The notes under the pieces: model-generated
What the model saw: only the letters and a program-made list of their open reading frames with translations
Database searches by the model: none
What the model was told of the DNA's origin: nothing
Translations under genes and position numbers: made by a program
NCBI RefSeq assembly: GCF_933775445.1
Contig: NC_065874.1
Coordinates: 17,689,001 to 17,753,000 of the forward strand
Direction of reading: 5' to 3'
DNA from: Argentina anserina
Taxonomy: Eukaryota > Streptophyta > Magnoliopsida > Rosales > Rosaceae
DNA length: 64,000 nucleotides
Shown: piece by piece, positions 21,701 through 30,186 of the stretch
Layout: every line of letters starts with the position of its first letter
Position numbering within the stretch: the first letter of the stretch is position 1

Positions 21701-24422
21701 CATGAACCCAGCGGATCAAGAAGCTACGACCTTCGTCACTGATAGGGGCCTGTACTGTTATAACGTAATGCCCTTCGGATTAAAAAATGCGGGTGCTACG
21801 TATGTGCGTTGCGTCACACAAATGTTTGACCAACACATCGGTCGGGAAATCGAGGTGTACGTCGATGACATACTGGCCAAAAGCATAAAAGCAGAAGACC
21901 ATGTAACCAACCTCCGAACCATCTTCAATGTGCTCAAAAAGTACAAGATGAGATTAAACCCGGAGAAATGTTTTTTCGGCGTAACAACAAGCAAGTTCCT
22001 GGGCTACATCGTCAGTCAACGCGGCATAGAGGCAAATCCCGAAAAGATACAAGCCATCCTAGATATGGCGCAGCCAATACTCAAGAAGGATGTAGAAGCC
22101 CTCCAAGGCAGACTCGTGGAATTATCTAGATTCATATCAAGACTGACTGACAAGTGTGAGCCGTTCTTCAGATTGTTAAGGCGCTCTAAGAGTAAACTGA
22201 TCGAATGGACACCAGACTGCCAAGAGGCCTTTCAGGGATTAAAAGATTACCTCGCCGCAGTCCCATTACTGTCAACCCCACAGCCGGGTGAACCCCTGTA
22301 CCTTTACCTCGCAGTGTCCACAACCGCGGTCAGCAGTGCCTTAGTTCGCCGTGATGGAACTAAAGAACTGCCAGTTTTTTACGCAGGACGAGCCATGAAC
22401 GGCCCAGAGACAAGATACCCAACATTGGAGCAATTAGCCCTCGCGCTCATCGTAGCAGCCAGACGACTGCGCCACTATTTCCAAGCTCACAGCATCCACG
22501 TACTCACAAATCAGCCTCTCAAACAAGTACTACAGAATCCAGAACACTCCGGGCGACTCAGCAAATGGGCTATCGAGCTGACAGAATTCGACATCGAATA
22601 CAGGCCACGACCCGCCGTAAAAGGACAGGCCGTAGCCGATTTCATAGCAGAAATGATCCTCCGAAATACGACAGAAGTGGAACCAGGTAATGTCATCAAC
22701 CCCGTCAGTATTTCGCCATGGAACTTGCACGTAGATGGCTCTAGCTGCGCAAAATCTAGCGGAGCGGGGATCATCTTGAGCGGACCGGGGGGACTCGAAC
22801 TCGAGTATGCTTTAAAATTCAACTTTGCCGCCTCCAACAATGTAGCGGAGTACGAAGCACTGATTGCAGGACTACAATTGGCCCTAAGCACGGGTGCCAC
22901 TAGTATTAATGTGTTCAGTGATTCTCAGCTCGTAGTCAATCAAATCACCGGGTCCTTCACTGCTAAGGATGAGCAACTAGCAGCCTACCTGGCGTATGCC
23001 ACAACATTATTAAAGCGGTTCGAATTCTACCACATCAATCAAATACCGAGGGCCAATAACGCAAGAGCGGACTCCTTAGCAAGACTCGCCACGGCGCAAC
23101 CCCACCAATGCCACAAGGATACCAGGGTCGAAATTCTCCACCATCCCTCCATTCACCAGACCTTGCAACAGATATGCCAGATAGAGCGCGACCAAGCCTC
23201 GTGGATGGATGAGATAGTAGCATTCAAGTGCAACGGCAAGCTACCAGAAGACGAGACCATGGCAAAACAACTAAGGAGACGGGCGGTAAGATATTACCTG
23301 CGGAACAACACACTCTATCGCCAAGGTCTGCTGAATGCTGACCTCAAGTGCGTCACAACCAAAGAAGGCAAGCAGATCTTGAACGAAATCCACAGCGGTG
23401 ATTGTGGCAACCATTACGGCAGCCGCGCATTGGCCGCAAAAACACTCCGCACAGGATATTATTGCCCCACATTAGCCTCCGATGCACAGGAGCTCGCCAG
23501 GTCTTGCCACAAATGCCAAATCCATGGACCCATACCACGCCTACCCTCCGAACCACTATCCTACATAGTCAGCCCGTGGATCAACTGCCTTTGGGGAATG
23601 GATCTGATTGGCCCATTACCCGTCGGGAAATGTCAATTCAAGTGGGTCATTGTATGTATCGATTATCATTCCAAATGGATTGAAGCTGCGCCCCTGACGG
23701 CCATAACAACCGAGAAGGTTCAAAACTTCCTGCAACGCAACATCTTCTACCGTCACGGTACGCCGGAGTCTATCATCACAGATAATGGCACGCAATTCAA
23801 CAACGAGTACCTCATCACTTGGTGCAAGGCAAGAGGAACTAAGCTCAAATTCGCATCCGTAGCACATCCAAAAACCAATGGGCAAGTAGAAGCCGCCAAC
23901 AAATTGATTAAAAGCCTTCTTCGGAAAAAGCTGGGTGAAGCTAAAGGACTTTGGCCAGAAAAACTCGACGAGGTAGTATGGGCAATCCGTACCACACCAA
24001 CAGAAGCCACGGGCGAAACTCCTTTTTGCTTAATGTATGGCACGGAAGCAGTTCTACCCATCGAAGTAATTCAGCCAACACAACGGGTTTCACTATTTGA
24101 CCCCGAAACCAATTCAGACAGTATACACCTTGATAAATATCTCTTGGAAGAGAAACGCATCACAGCGCATCGCCATAACATCCAGAACAAACAGCGCGTG
24201 GCACGCTTCTATAACTCGAGAGTCAAGAGCAGGACACTACAATTAGGCGACTGGGTCCTAAAGAAGATCCAAACAAAGGTCACTGGACTACGCCCGAGAT
24301 GGGATGGACCGTATAAAGTCGTCCAAATCATAGCACCAAACACGTACTGCCTAGAAGACAAGTACGGAGAAAAATTAGCCCATCCTTGGAACATGGAACA
24401 ACTCAAGTACTATTACAAGTAG
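18741..24422 (+). CDS. Gag-pol polyprotein of the young Tat-lineage element (1893 aa)
   Basis: One uninterrupted frame. The N-terminal coiled-coil-like, charged region is followed by the gag capsid domain (about residues 230-340), a basic linker and a knuckle-like Trp-Cys-x2-His ... Asn-Asp-Cys (about 510-530). The retropepsin Asp-Thr-Gly-Ser is at about 645. RT has Tyr-Val-Asp-Asp at 1040-1043. The first RNase H follows (about 1180-1300). The archaeal-type RNase H begins near 1330 with Asp1332 of Val-Asp-Gly-Ser and keeps the Ala-Glu-Tyr-Glu and Asp-Ser-Gln blocks. Integrase comes next, with an HHCC module and catalytic Asp1621, Asp1681 and Glu1717 (35 residues between the last two). The C-terminal part has the Trp-Asp-Gly-Pro-Tyr core. 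RT-RNH-aRNH-IN order is the Tat signature. All catalytic residues are present; there is no chromodomain and no env. Confidence 0.95.
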   Translation: MQHLAKQLHFDMGTTNPSPSTPAGGHIEDVTDLSLNHPLPSANDPFILTPTPGTVVSTNATTDPATAARMESMARDLADCQQREVLEREKAAALQSEHDRIQTHLERAERSHLHGESNREGSAQTRGREQVRLSISMTPSELAKKRPPSPRRIHNREEGSTSVTSRSRPHTAAHNSESATLALILQRLTAIEQRDANPRCQPVFAARPGPFTTRIMNTVRPSQSKSPKITPYTGEGDPFRHIDNFKKVTASREFDDATLCHLFSETLDGDAMNWFFEQQANSMDSFAQLTTAFLNRFILMAGAAHTTDDLFQVKQESRETLGTFVMRWQTAASRCRNLNKTLALAAFKEGLRSENFLFHINVDPRMRGATYDDIMTEAVRYAQAEYVTYGEKRTPVPSDKTTMTQTSTHTVPLQRELFPNTKDHSKGRKREWHQANHRDARNNDRHRGRDKNRRLGQECRDNRDPRQVNAMGRRSDHTLPREETLEDFFHAHQGTLRKPARPLRPQTEAETGKWCRFHENGSHNTNDCRTLRILRANGDTGVRPAQQRVQQNVVAAVETLRRINVIEGGAPKTNLSNRAKKLFDRNNHPRQVYAITGGNVKRQKEGWKPITFTEDEEIGISLPNDDAFLIDAILGGQWDVGKMMIDTGSAVNVVFKGCYEKMERSGKKLVQDHEPLVSFSGDITQPLGSDYMTVRIGTAPCTVCVEAEFIIVDAYSSYNGIIGRPTLNRMRTFIAGHIMLMKFPTPHRTGQVRGSQSVAKDCQTRAIRQTRNRHEILAVHATVNLTDKVVDARDGETSKGKSKQKATPYETKIPANPESSLKSITPFASHPERKIKIGATLNPTVERDLTSFLGDNMEVFTWSYEDMPGISPDIIMHELHIKPSAHPIKQKRRSFDDEKSTAIRQEVDKLRGMKFVREVQYPEWISNCVMVRKANGKWRMCVDYKNVNKACPKDSFPLPRIDQLIDATAGHELLSMMDAYSGYNQIRMNPADQEATTFVTDRGLYCYNVMPFGLKNAGATYVRCVTQMFDQHIGREIEVYVDDILAKSIKAEDHVTNLRTIFNVLKKYKMRLNPEKCFFGVTTSKFLGYIVSQRGIEANPEKIQAILDMAQPILKKDVEALQGRLVELSRFISRLTDKCEPFFRLLRRSKSKLIEWTPDCQEAFQGLKDYLAAVPLLSTPQPGEPLYLYLAVSTTAVSSALVRRDGTKELPVFYAGRAMNGPETRYPTLEQLALALIVAARRLRHYFQAHSIHVLTNQPLKQVLQNPEHSGRLSKWAIELTEFDIEYRPRPAVKGQAVADFIAEMILRNTTEVEPGNVINPVSISPWNLHVDGSSCAKSSGAGIILSGPGGLELEYALKFNFAASNNVAEYEALIAGLQLALSTGATSINVFSDSQLVVNQITGSFTAKDEQLAAYLAYATTLLKRFEFYHINQIPRANNARADSLARLATAQPHQCHKDTRVEILHHPSIHQTLQQICQIERDQASWMDEIVAFKCNGKLPEDETMAKQLRRRAVRYYLRNNTLYRQGLLNADLKCVTTKEGKQILNEIHSGDCGNHYGSRALAAKTLRTGYYCPTLASDAQELARSCHKCQIHGPIPRLPSEPLSYIVSPWINCLWGMDLIGPLPVGKCQFKWVIVCIDYHSKWIEAAPLTAITTEKVQNFLQRNIFYRHGTPESIITDNGTQFNNEYLITWCKARGTKLKFASVAHPKTNGQVEAANKLIKSLLRKKLGEAKGLWPEKLDEVVWAIRTTPTEATGETPFCLMYGTEAVLPIEVIQPTQRVSLFDPETNSDSIHLDKYLLEEKRITAHRHNIQNKQRVARFYNSRVKSRTLQLGDWVLKKIQTKVTGLRPRWDGPYKVVQIIAPNTYCLEDKYGEKLAHPWNMEQLKYYYK

Positions 24423-24880
24423 GAGTCCATCCGTAGCACAAGGACCAACTGTTTGAGTGCTTTTGGCGCACTGCTTTAGCTATCTTTGTACAACACGGCT
24501 ACGGCCAGGCTATCAATGAAATGAGGAATTTTTCAAACCATTGATCCTTACTACGCTAGCGTACTATGGCAATTAAATTCCTTCGACAGACAATTTCATT
24601 GTGCGCACAACGAAGATAGAATTAAGCATACAGCCAAAAGCACAAAACAACAACCACAATATTGCTACGGCAATAATACAAAAACAACACGAATCAAAAG
24701 AACTATTCATCAAACGATAACAAGTTCGGCACAAAGGCCGTTACAAAAAAAAAATTTTTTTTTTACAGAAACATAAAGGCTACGGCGACAGGAGACGCAT
24801 TACAATCATCTTATCCTACTCCTCCCCCGCAACTTGGTACGCCAGCGTTGCTCAGACCGCATCGCCGGTACCCGCAGCTT
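24423..24880. other. Convergent 3' region between gag-pol and the antisense gene
   Basis: Noncoding spacer where the sense gag-pol and the antisense gene end face to face. It holds a perfect A10T10 palindrome at 24745-24764, which offers poly(A)-like or T-rich sequence on either strand. A CTTACTACGCTA motif at about 24548-24559 is also the core of the downstream 64-bp repeats. Confidence 0.55.
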
Positions 24881-27537
24881 CTAGCCCCGCCGCTTCCCCC
24901 GATTCGCCTTGCGGCGGTTGTGCATCCTGATGCTCTGAGAAGGAGGAGTAGGAGAGGGAGTCTCCGGATTAGAATCAGACCTGTCATTATCACAAGAAAA
25001 ACCAGACGAAGAAGAGTTAGAAATTTCCTTACCACCTTCGGCCTCCGCAGTAGAAGTAGGCTGCGAAAAGGGCGGAGTCACTTCATGTGGCATGGGCGGC
25101 GGTTCCAAACCCTTCTCCGACAGCCGGACCTCGTAGTCCGCGGGATCCAGCATCTCCAACTCCTGGAACTGCGCTATCATGTCACCCACGGCCGTGACAT
25201 AGTACCCTTCCAAGTACTTAGTCATCTCCATGGATGATTTGAAGGCAGTCACGGCGCTAGACGCAGCCTCCTCTGCTACGCGGGCCCTCTCATCTTCCGC
25301 CTCCTCGCTCATCCGTCTAACGAGCTCCTCTGCATCCGCAAGGGCAGACTGCGCCGCATCCCTCTCCGCCGCCGCTTCTCGGGCAAGTGACTCCGCTACC
25401 TCTCGACGGGCAACCTCCTGCCGAAGGTCCTCCTGGAGGTTCGCCGCATTTTCCAACTTGGCCCTAGCATTGGCCAAGTCATTTTCCAGCAACAACACCC
25501 TTGTCGCATGGGTGCTGTCCCGTTCAACCACTTCGGCGAGATGGCGCTGCGCCTCCAGAGCATCCCGCTCCGCATCAAGCAAATTAAAAACCATCTTTGC
25601 TGCCCTCGTGGCAGCAAGACCGAGGGGACTCCGCAGGTCCAGACCAGATCCTTCAGGTCGCCTCAAACCCCCGAGCCCGGCGCGCTGGCTTAGCAACACC
25701 AACTTCTCCAGTTCCGAAGCTCCTAGCTGGCTCAGAGGACTGCGGTCCAAGGCGGACAGATCCTCGAAAACCCGAGACTCCGTGAAGGTGAGTGGCGCCA
25801 GCTGCGTAGTCCTCTGTCTTTTAGGAGGCGGAGCCTCCACTGTCGCATCCTCCACATCCTCGGGAGCAACAGATGACTTTGCTCTTTTCGAAGACGCGCC
25901 CGCCTTCTGCAGCTTCTTCTTCCTGCCAGTCTCAAGCGACACCGCCGGATCAGCCAGATGCGGATCGGCATCGAGACGGCCCACTCCTTCCGCATCACTG
26001 CGGCGCGGTAATCCCTGCTCATTTGGCAGGTTCGCGTGCAGGGGAATGGACAGGTCCACAACCGCGGACGAATCCTCGACTCGCTGCGCTGCGACATTTA
26101 CTTTCTTTGTAGAGGCTGCCGCCTTCTTAGACATGACGCGTCGCAACATCGTGATCGCTAGCCCTTCAGTATCCGGCGTAACGTCAGGATCTTCCTGCTG
26201 CAGAAACCGGGCGTAGCAGATGCGCTCTGATTTCTCGAAATTCCTGTTCACCGAGAGCGTCGTAGCTGCACATATAACAACAGATTAATACGCCACAAAC
26301 AAAACAAAGAGGGAAGAACAGAGCGCTGCTACTTACGATGACGACAGAGTAATCCTTGCTCGAACAGGAGGTACGGGTTCGTCAATACCTTTAAATCGTG
26401 AACCAAGTCTTCACCTTGACACCTCCAAAGATAAGTTACACGATTCACCTTGTCAACCTCTCGCTCAGACAAAACAAATCTCCTTCCAGCTACACAAACA
26501 AAAACAGAGCGAAGGTAGCATCAGCAAACTATCATTCCGTAGTAACAAAATTTAGTAAAGCATTGAAACCTACAGTTAATAGCCCGGAACCGCGAGGGAA
26601 TACGTTTCCTTGGGATATACTCTACCCCGTTAATGCGCCCATACTCCCACCCATCCTCCACCACGAAGCTGTTTTTTCTCCAGTTCGCCTCCGAAGTGGG
26701 CCAGTTCTCTAAAACCTGGTACTCACTGCGCTCATCCCGCCTCACAAACCGCGCGGTCCCCCCATTACCATTACGCTGGTTGTAGTCCACTTTGAAGAAA
26801 TGGAGTACCTCCGCCGCAGTAGGAGCCGAACACCCCGACAGGTAGAATAATGAACAGAGACCGAGAAGAACCCGCCACATGTTATAACTCACTTGGCCAA
26901 AGGCCAAGCCAAACTCCGCCACAAGACATTGCAGACGAGGATCTAACGGCAACTCCACCCCAAGTCGTAATACGGAGGGACTCACCAACGCATGCCCGTT
27001 TGGCAACATTGAACCAAATTCATCACGCCGAATCACACGGGCGAGGATAGTCCCAGGTAACTTAAATTCCTCCACATAACCACTCACTGCGGCGGAGTCG
27101 GCTCCATGTGCCTCCTCCACTTCCGACCTCTGCACACCACCATCTAACCAGCGCCTTACAGGCGCTGGGCTCAGCGTTGGGCCTGAAGTGCTAGTCCCCG
27201 AAGCACTTATAATACGCTCAGATACTCCTTCACTTTCTCCAGTCTCTTCACGTTGCGACTCCATGGTGCTTGACGACTCACTCGTGTCCCAGTTCGCTAA
27301 CACTCTAGCAAAGACAGTAGAACGATCTTCGCGATGCAAATCGTTTCCACCACTACGCCGCACCAAGTCCAAGTAGTTGGTCTCTAATTCACTTGTCCAC
27401 GACCAAGCGGATGACGACGCGGACCAACTTCCTTCTGCAGACGCGGAATCGCTATCAGTTAGTATAATTATCTTAGACATTACGCCGCAGCAAGCAACAC
27501 CGAAGTCAAAGGCGAACAACCTAAAACTAGAAGTCAA
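24881..27537 (-). CDS. Spliced antisense gene of the Tat element (gypsy-type transposon domain plus coiled coil)
   Basis: Three minus-strand exons are inferred: 27537-26574, 26489-26337 and 26265-24881. The introns are 84 and 71 bp, with GT-AG borders (GTAGGT and GTAAGT donors; TGTGTAG and TGTGCAG acceptors). Both introns are phase 1 and the joined length is 2502 nt, 834 codons including the stop. The first 60 or so residues are acidic and Ser-rich; an alternative ATG is at 27480. Residues about 150-310 resemble the plant 'putative gypsy type transposon' domain (PF04195-like: Leu-Pro-Leu-x-Pro, Phe-Gly-Leu-Ala-x-Gly-Gln, Asn-x-Trp-Arg). Residues about 600-715 form a long Ala/Glu/Arg-rich coiled coil, and the end is basic. 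Antisense extra ORFs are known in Tat and Grande elements; the biochemical role is unknown. Exon structure is inferred from frame and consensus, without transcript data. Confidence 0.75.
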
Positions 27538-28280
27538 AAAGTAAGTCAGATCTATCCTACGAACCTCGCAAGAACGAGTTTGAAGAACATGAAGAACACG
27601 AAGAACATGAAGAACACCAAGCCCAGTTAACGGCGAAAACCCATCCGCACCGCCTATACAAACACCCCACCTTGCCGGAAAACAATCATCTAAAGATCAA
27701 ATGGACCCAAAACCCACATATCTGCCGGAAAGACCCAAAACCCAAAACCACCGATTTACCCTACAAACACAAATCTACCAACAAACAACAAGCCACAAAC
27801 CGAATAAAGAAGGCTCCGACCAGAAAACATACCTCAAAAAGCCGATTCACGCAAAAATCCCGATGAGTTTACGCTTGGAAGAAAAGGGAGCAGACAAGAG
27901 CAAAAGAGAGGGAATGAGAGAATTTGGATTTCGAAAACTTGGGTCTGTCGATAATGACAGCCATTCTGTCCCTTTCACCCTTTTGTAGTAAACTCCACCT
28001 CACATCCAGCCCGTTGATCCCTCAGAAGCGATCCTTAACCGTCAGATTCAGAAAACCGTTACTCGCATCCTAGTCGTCGACCCAAGAGGCATCGCCCCAG
28101 ATCTCGCCACGTGGCCTGAGTTACCGAGGCAACGTTTCGGTTACACACGCCTTAATTACACGCAATAACTGTCTTCTCAGATAACGTCACCCCACGAATT
28201 TGAAACGTTCACGAAACATCCGCCCAATGCATGTATGACACGTGCTCCCCAAAGCACGAATGGCGCTGTTCCCAACCTAC
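27538..28280. other. Upstream region of the antisense gene, noncoding part of the Tat element
   Basis: No conserved frame. On the plus strand there is a short GAAGAACAC/GAAGAACAT repeat (about 27585-27620). The minus-strand promoter of the antisense gene should lie here, but no convincing TATA box was found. Confidence 0.45.
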
Positions 28281-29065
28281 ACGCACCACGCTCAAAGACA
28301 GCATTAAGACGTCCTACGCGTAAGCACTTACTACGCTATGATAGACGCACTACGCTCAAAGACAGCGATAAGACGTCCTACGCGTAAGAACTTACTACGC
28401 TATGACGGACGCACTACGCTCAAATACAGCGATAAGACGTCCTACGCGTAAGAACTTACTACGCTATGACGGACGCACTACGTTCAAAGACAGCGATAAG
28501 ACGTCCTACGCGTAAGAACTTACTACGCTATGAACGGACGCACTACGCTCAAAGACAGCGATAAGACGTCCTACGCGTAAGAACTTACTACGCTATGACG
28601 GACGCACTACGCTCAAAGACAGCGATAAGACGTGCTACGCGTAAGAACTTACTACGCTATGACGGACGCACTACGCTCAAAGACAGCGATAAGACGTCCT
28701 ACGCGTAAGAACTTACTACGCTATGACGGACGCACTACGCTCAAATACAGCAATAAGACGTCCTACGCGTAAGAACTTACTACGCTATGACGGACGCACT
28801 ACGCTCAAAGACAGCGATAAGACGTCCTACGCGTAAGAACTTACTACGCTATGACGGACGCACTACGCTCAAATACAGCGATAAGACGTTCTACGCGTAA
28901 GAACTTACTACGCTATGATCGACGCACTACGCTCAAAGGTAGCGATATAAGACGTCCTACGCGTAAGAACTTACTACGCCATGATAGACGCACTACGCTC
29001 AAAAGTAGCGACATAAGACGTCCTACGCGTAAGAACTTACTACGCTATGTCGGACGCACCACAGA
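28281..29065 (+). repeat. 64-bp tandem array in the 3' region of the Tat element
   Basis: Twelve nearly identical units plus a partial one, beginning at 28281, 28345, 28409, 28473, 28538, 28602, 28666, 28730, 28794, 28858, 28922 and 28987. Most are 64 bp; a few are 65 to about 67. Each unit contains the palindrome TACGCGTA, a GTAAG-AA-CTTAC stem and two related half-motifs, CACTACGCTC and TTACTACGCTA. Tandem arrays just upstream of the 3' LTR are a known Tat/Ogre property and a documented source of plant satellites. Any ORF read through it is incidental. Confidence 0.9.
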
Positions 29066-29221
29066 GAGAAGCAATCAAACGTACTACACAACAAAAACTC
29101 GGCATTCCTTAACCGGGGAGTGGGGGGACTACGAGAGGGTCCGCAAGACCCATTGCTGATTATGGCAAGACGCTCAGTTATTAACTCCCCAGTCAAGAAA
29201 TTACCTCCCTAGACTGGGAAC

Positions 29222-29232
29222 TTGGGGGGACT
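29222..29232 (+). promoter_or_regulatory. Polypurine tract of the young Tat element
   Basis: A TTGGGGGGA run ends two bases before the 3' LTR, the normal position for plus-strand DNA priming. Confidence 0.8.
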
Positions 29233-29706
29233 TGTTGGCATAGGCTTATGCCCGCCATAATCAGCACAACTACCAGCGCATTAAAGCTAACGTATAGCAC
29301 AATCTTACAATACTAATAGCAAGTCAGCCGCGCTAACTACACAACGGGCCTCCCCACGGCCCAAACTGACTACGGACGTGCCCTCACGCGCATCTCAAAG
29401 AAGGCTCCAGAGAGCACCTTAATCGGACATCGTCCCACATCGAATGGCAAGTAAACGATCCACTTCAACTCAACAATAAAAGGTCAGACTCTTGACCTTA
29501 CAAGGTAAGTACACTAAACTTCCTACCCTTACTCTGCACGAATTATCATTGCCCTGACTTAAGCGTCGGAGAGTCGAAGACCACGCCGCCGTGGTCTCTA
29601 CTTTAACGACGTGTGTTACCCGTGGCAGGAAAGTGACCGGGAGTACGGCGTACTATATATACGTGGAGCACGGCGTACTGAATCAAGTATAATCACCGCA
29701 TTAACA
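29233..29706 (+). repeat. 3' LTR of the young Tat-lineage element
   Basis: Same length as the 5' LTR, with one visible difference. It is preceded by the purine tract ending at 29230 and followed by old-element coding sequence after the target-site copy CGGTT. Confidence 0.95.
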
Positions 29707-30182
29707 CGGTTCGAGGCCTCCAACAACACAGCCGAGTGTGAGGTGCTGATCGCGGGGATCCAATAGTGTTGAGAGTAGGAGGCCGCCAACGTTCGGATTT
29801 ATAGCTAATCCCAATTGGTGGTCAACCAGGTTTATGGAAACTATCAATCCAACCTGCCCCGGCTCACCTTATACCAGAATTTGGCTGGGTCACTACTCCG
29901 GAAGTTCAACCACTTTGAAATTAAATAGATCGTCCGAGTTAAGAATGCTAGAGCGGACACACTCGCCCGACTAGCTACCTCTGAGCCGGAGGTGGCGATG
30001 CCCGGCGTACATCTGGAAACACTGGAAAATCCAAGCATCTCCCGACCTTATTCGGAGATTTTCTCCATCGAGCAAGCTCCACCGCCATAGTAGATGGACC
30101 CCTTTGTCACATTCTTGACAACTGGAAAGTTGTCGATCGATGAAACCGAAGAGAAGCGTCTACGACATCTCCCGCCCTCTAA
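29707..30182 (+). pseudogene. Archaeal-type RNase H of the old Tat-lineage element, 3' part
   Basis: Continues the domain cut at 18213: Glu-Ala-Ser-Asn-Asn-Thr-Ala-Glu-Cys-Glu, then a Gln-Leu-Val-Val-Asn-Gln block and an Asn-Ala-Arg-Ala-Asp-x-Leu-Ala-Arg-Leu-Ala block. Several stops are present. Removing the young element and one target-site copy restores continuity across this domain, which identifies the two parts as one. Confidence 0.8.
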
Positions 30183-30186
30183 GGCA

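Larger units (their letters stand above)
18214..29706 (+). mobile_element. Young, apparently intact Tat-lineage Ty3/gypsy element with antisense gene
   Basis: 11.5 kb, bounded by 474-bp LTRs that differ at one position by eye (C in the left, T in the right, within a CTCTACTYTAACG context). The flanking 5-bp repeats are CGATT (18209-18213) and CGGTT (29707-29711). It has a perfect primer-binding site, an uninterrupted 1893-aa gag-pol with both RNase H domains, a spliced gene on the opposite strand, a 64-bp tandem array and a polypurine tract beside the 3' LTR. A dual RNase H, extra ORFs and repeat-rich 3' regions are known Tat-lineage traits (Ogre, Retand and relatives). Nothing visible prevents activity. 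Confidence 0.95.
14360..30186 (+). mobile_element. Old, degenerate Tat-lineage Ty3/gypsy element, interrupted by a younger one
   Basis: A probable 5' LTR (14360-14818), a primer-binding site, gag, protease, RT, RNase H and archaeal-type RNase H remnants follow in order on the plus strand, with many stops and frameshifts. The second RNase H is cut at 18213 and resumes at 29707; everything between is the young element. No integrase or 3' LTR remains: coding similarity stops near 30182, where a chromovirus-like LTR begins. The start coordinate is the TG of a plausible LTR and is approximate. Confidence 0.75.

Noticed and set aside
25230..26216. 328-aa plus-strand Ser/Ala-rich ORF
   Set aside because: It is the complement of exon 3 of the antisense gene; its Ser-rich composition mirrors the Ala/Glu/Arg coiled coil and it has no domain.
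28281..29065. CRISPR-like regular repeats
   Set aside because: Units are adjacent without unique spacers, in a plant retrotransposon; it is a simple tandem array.
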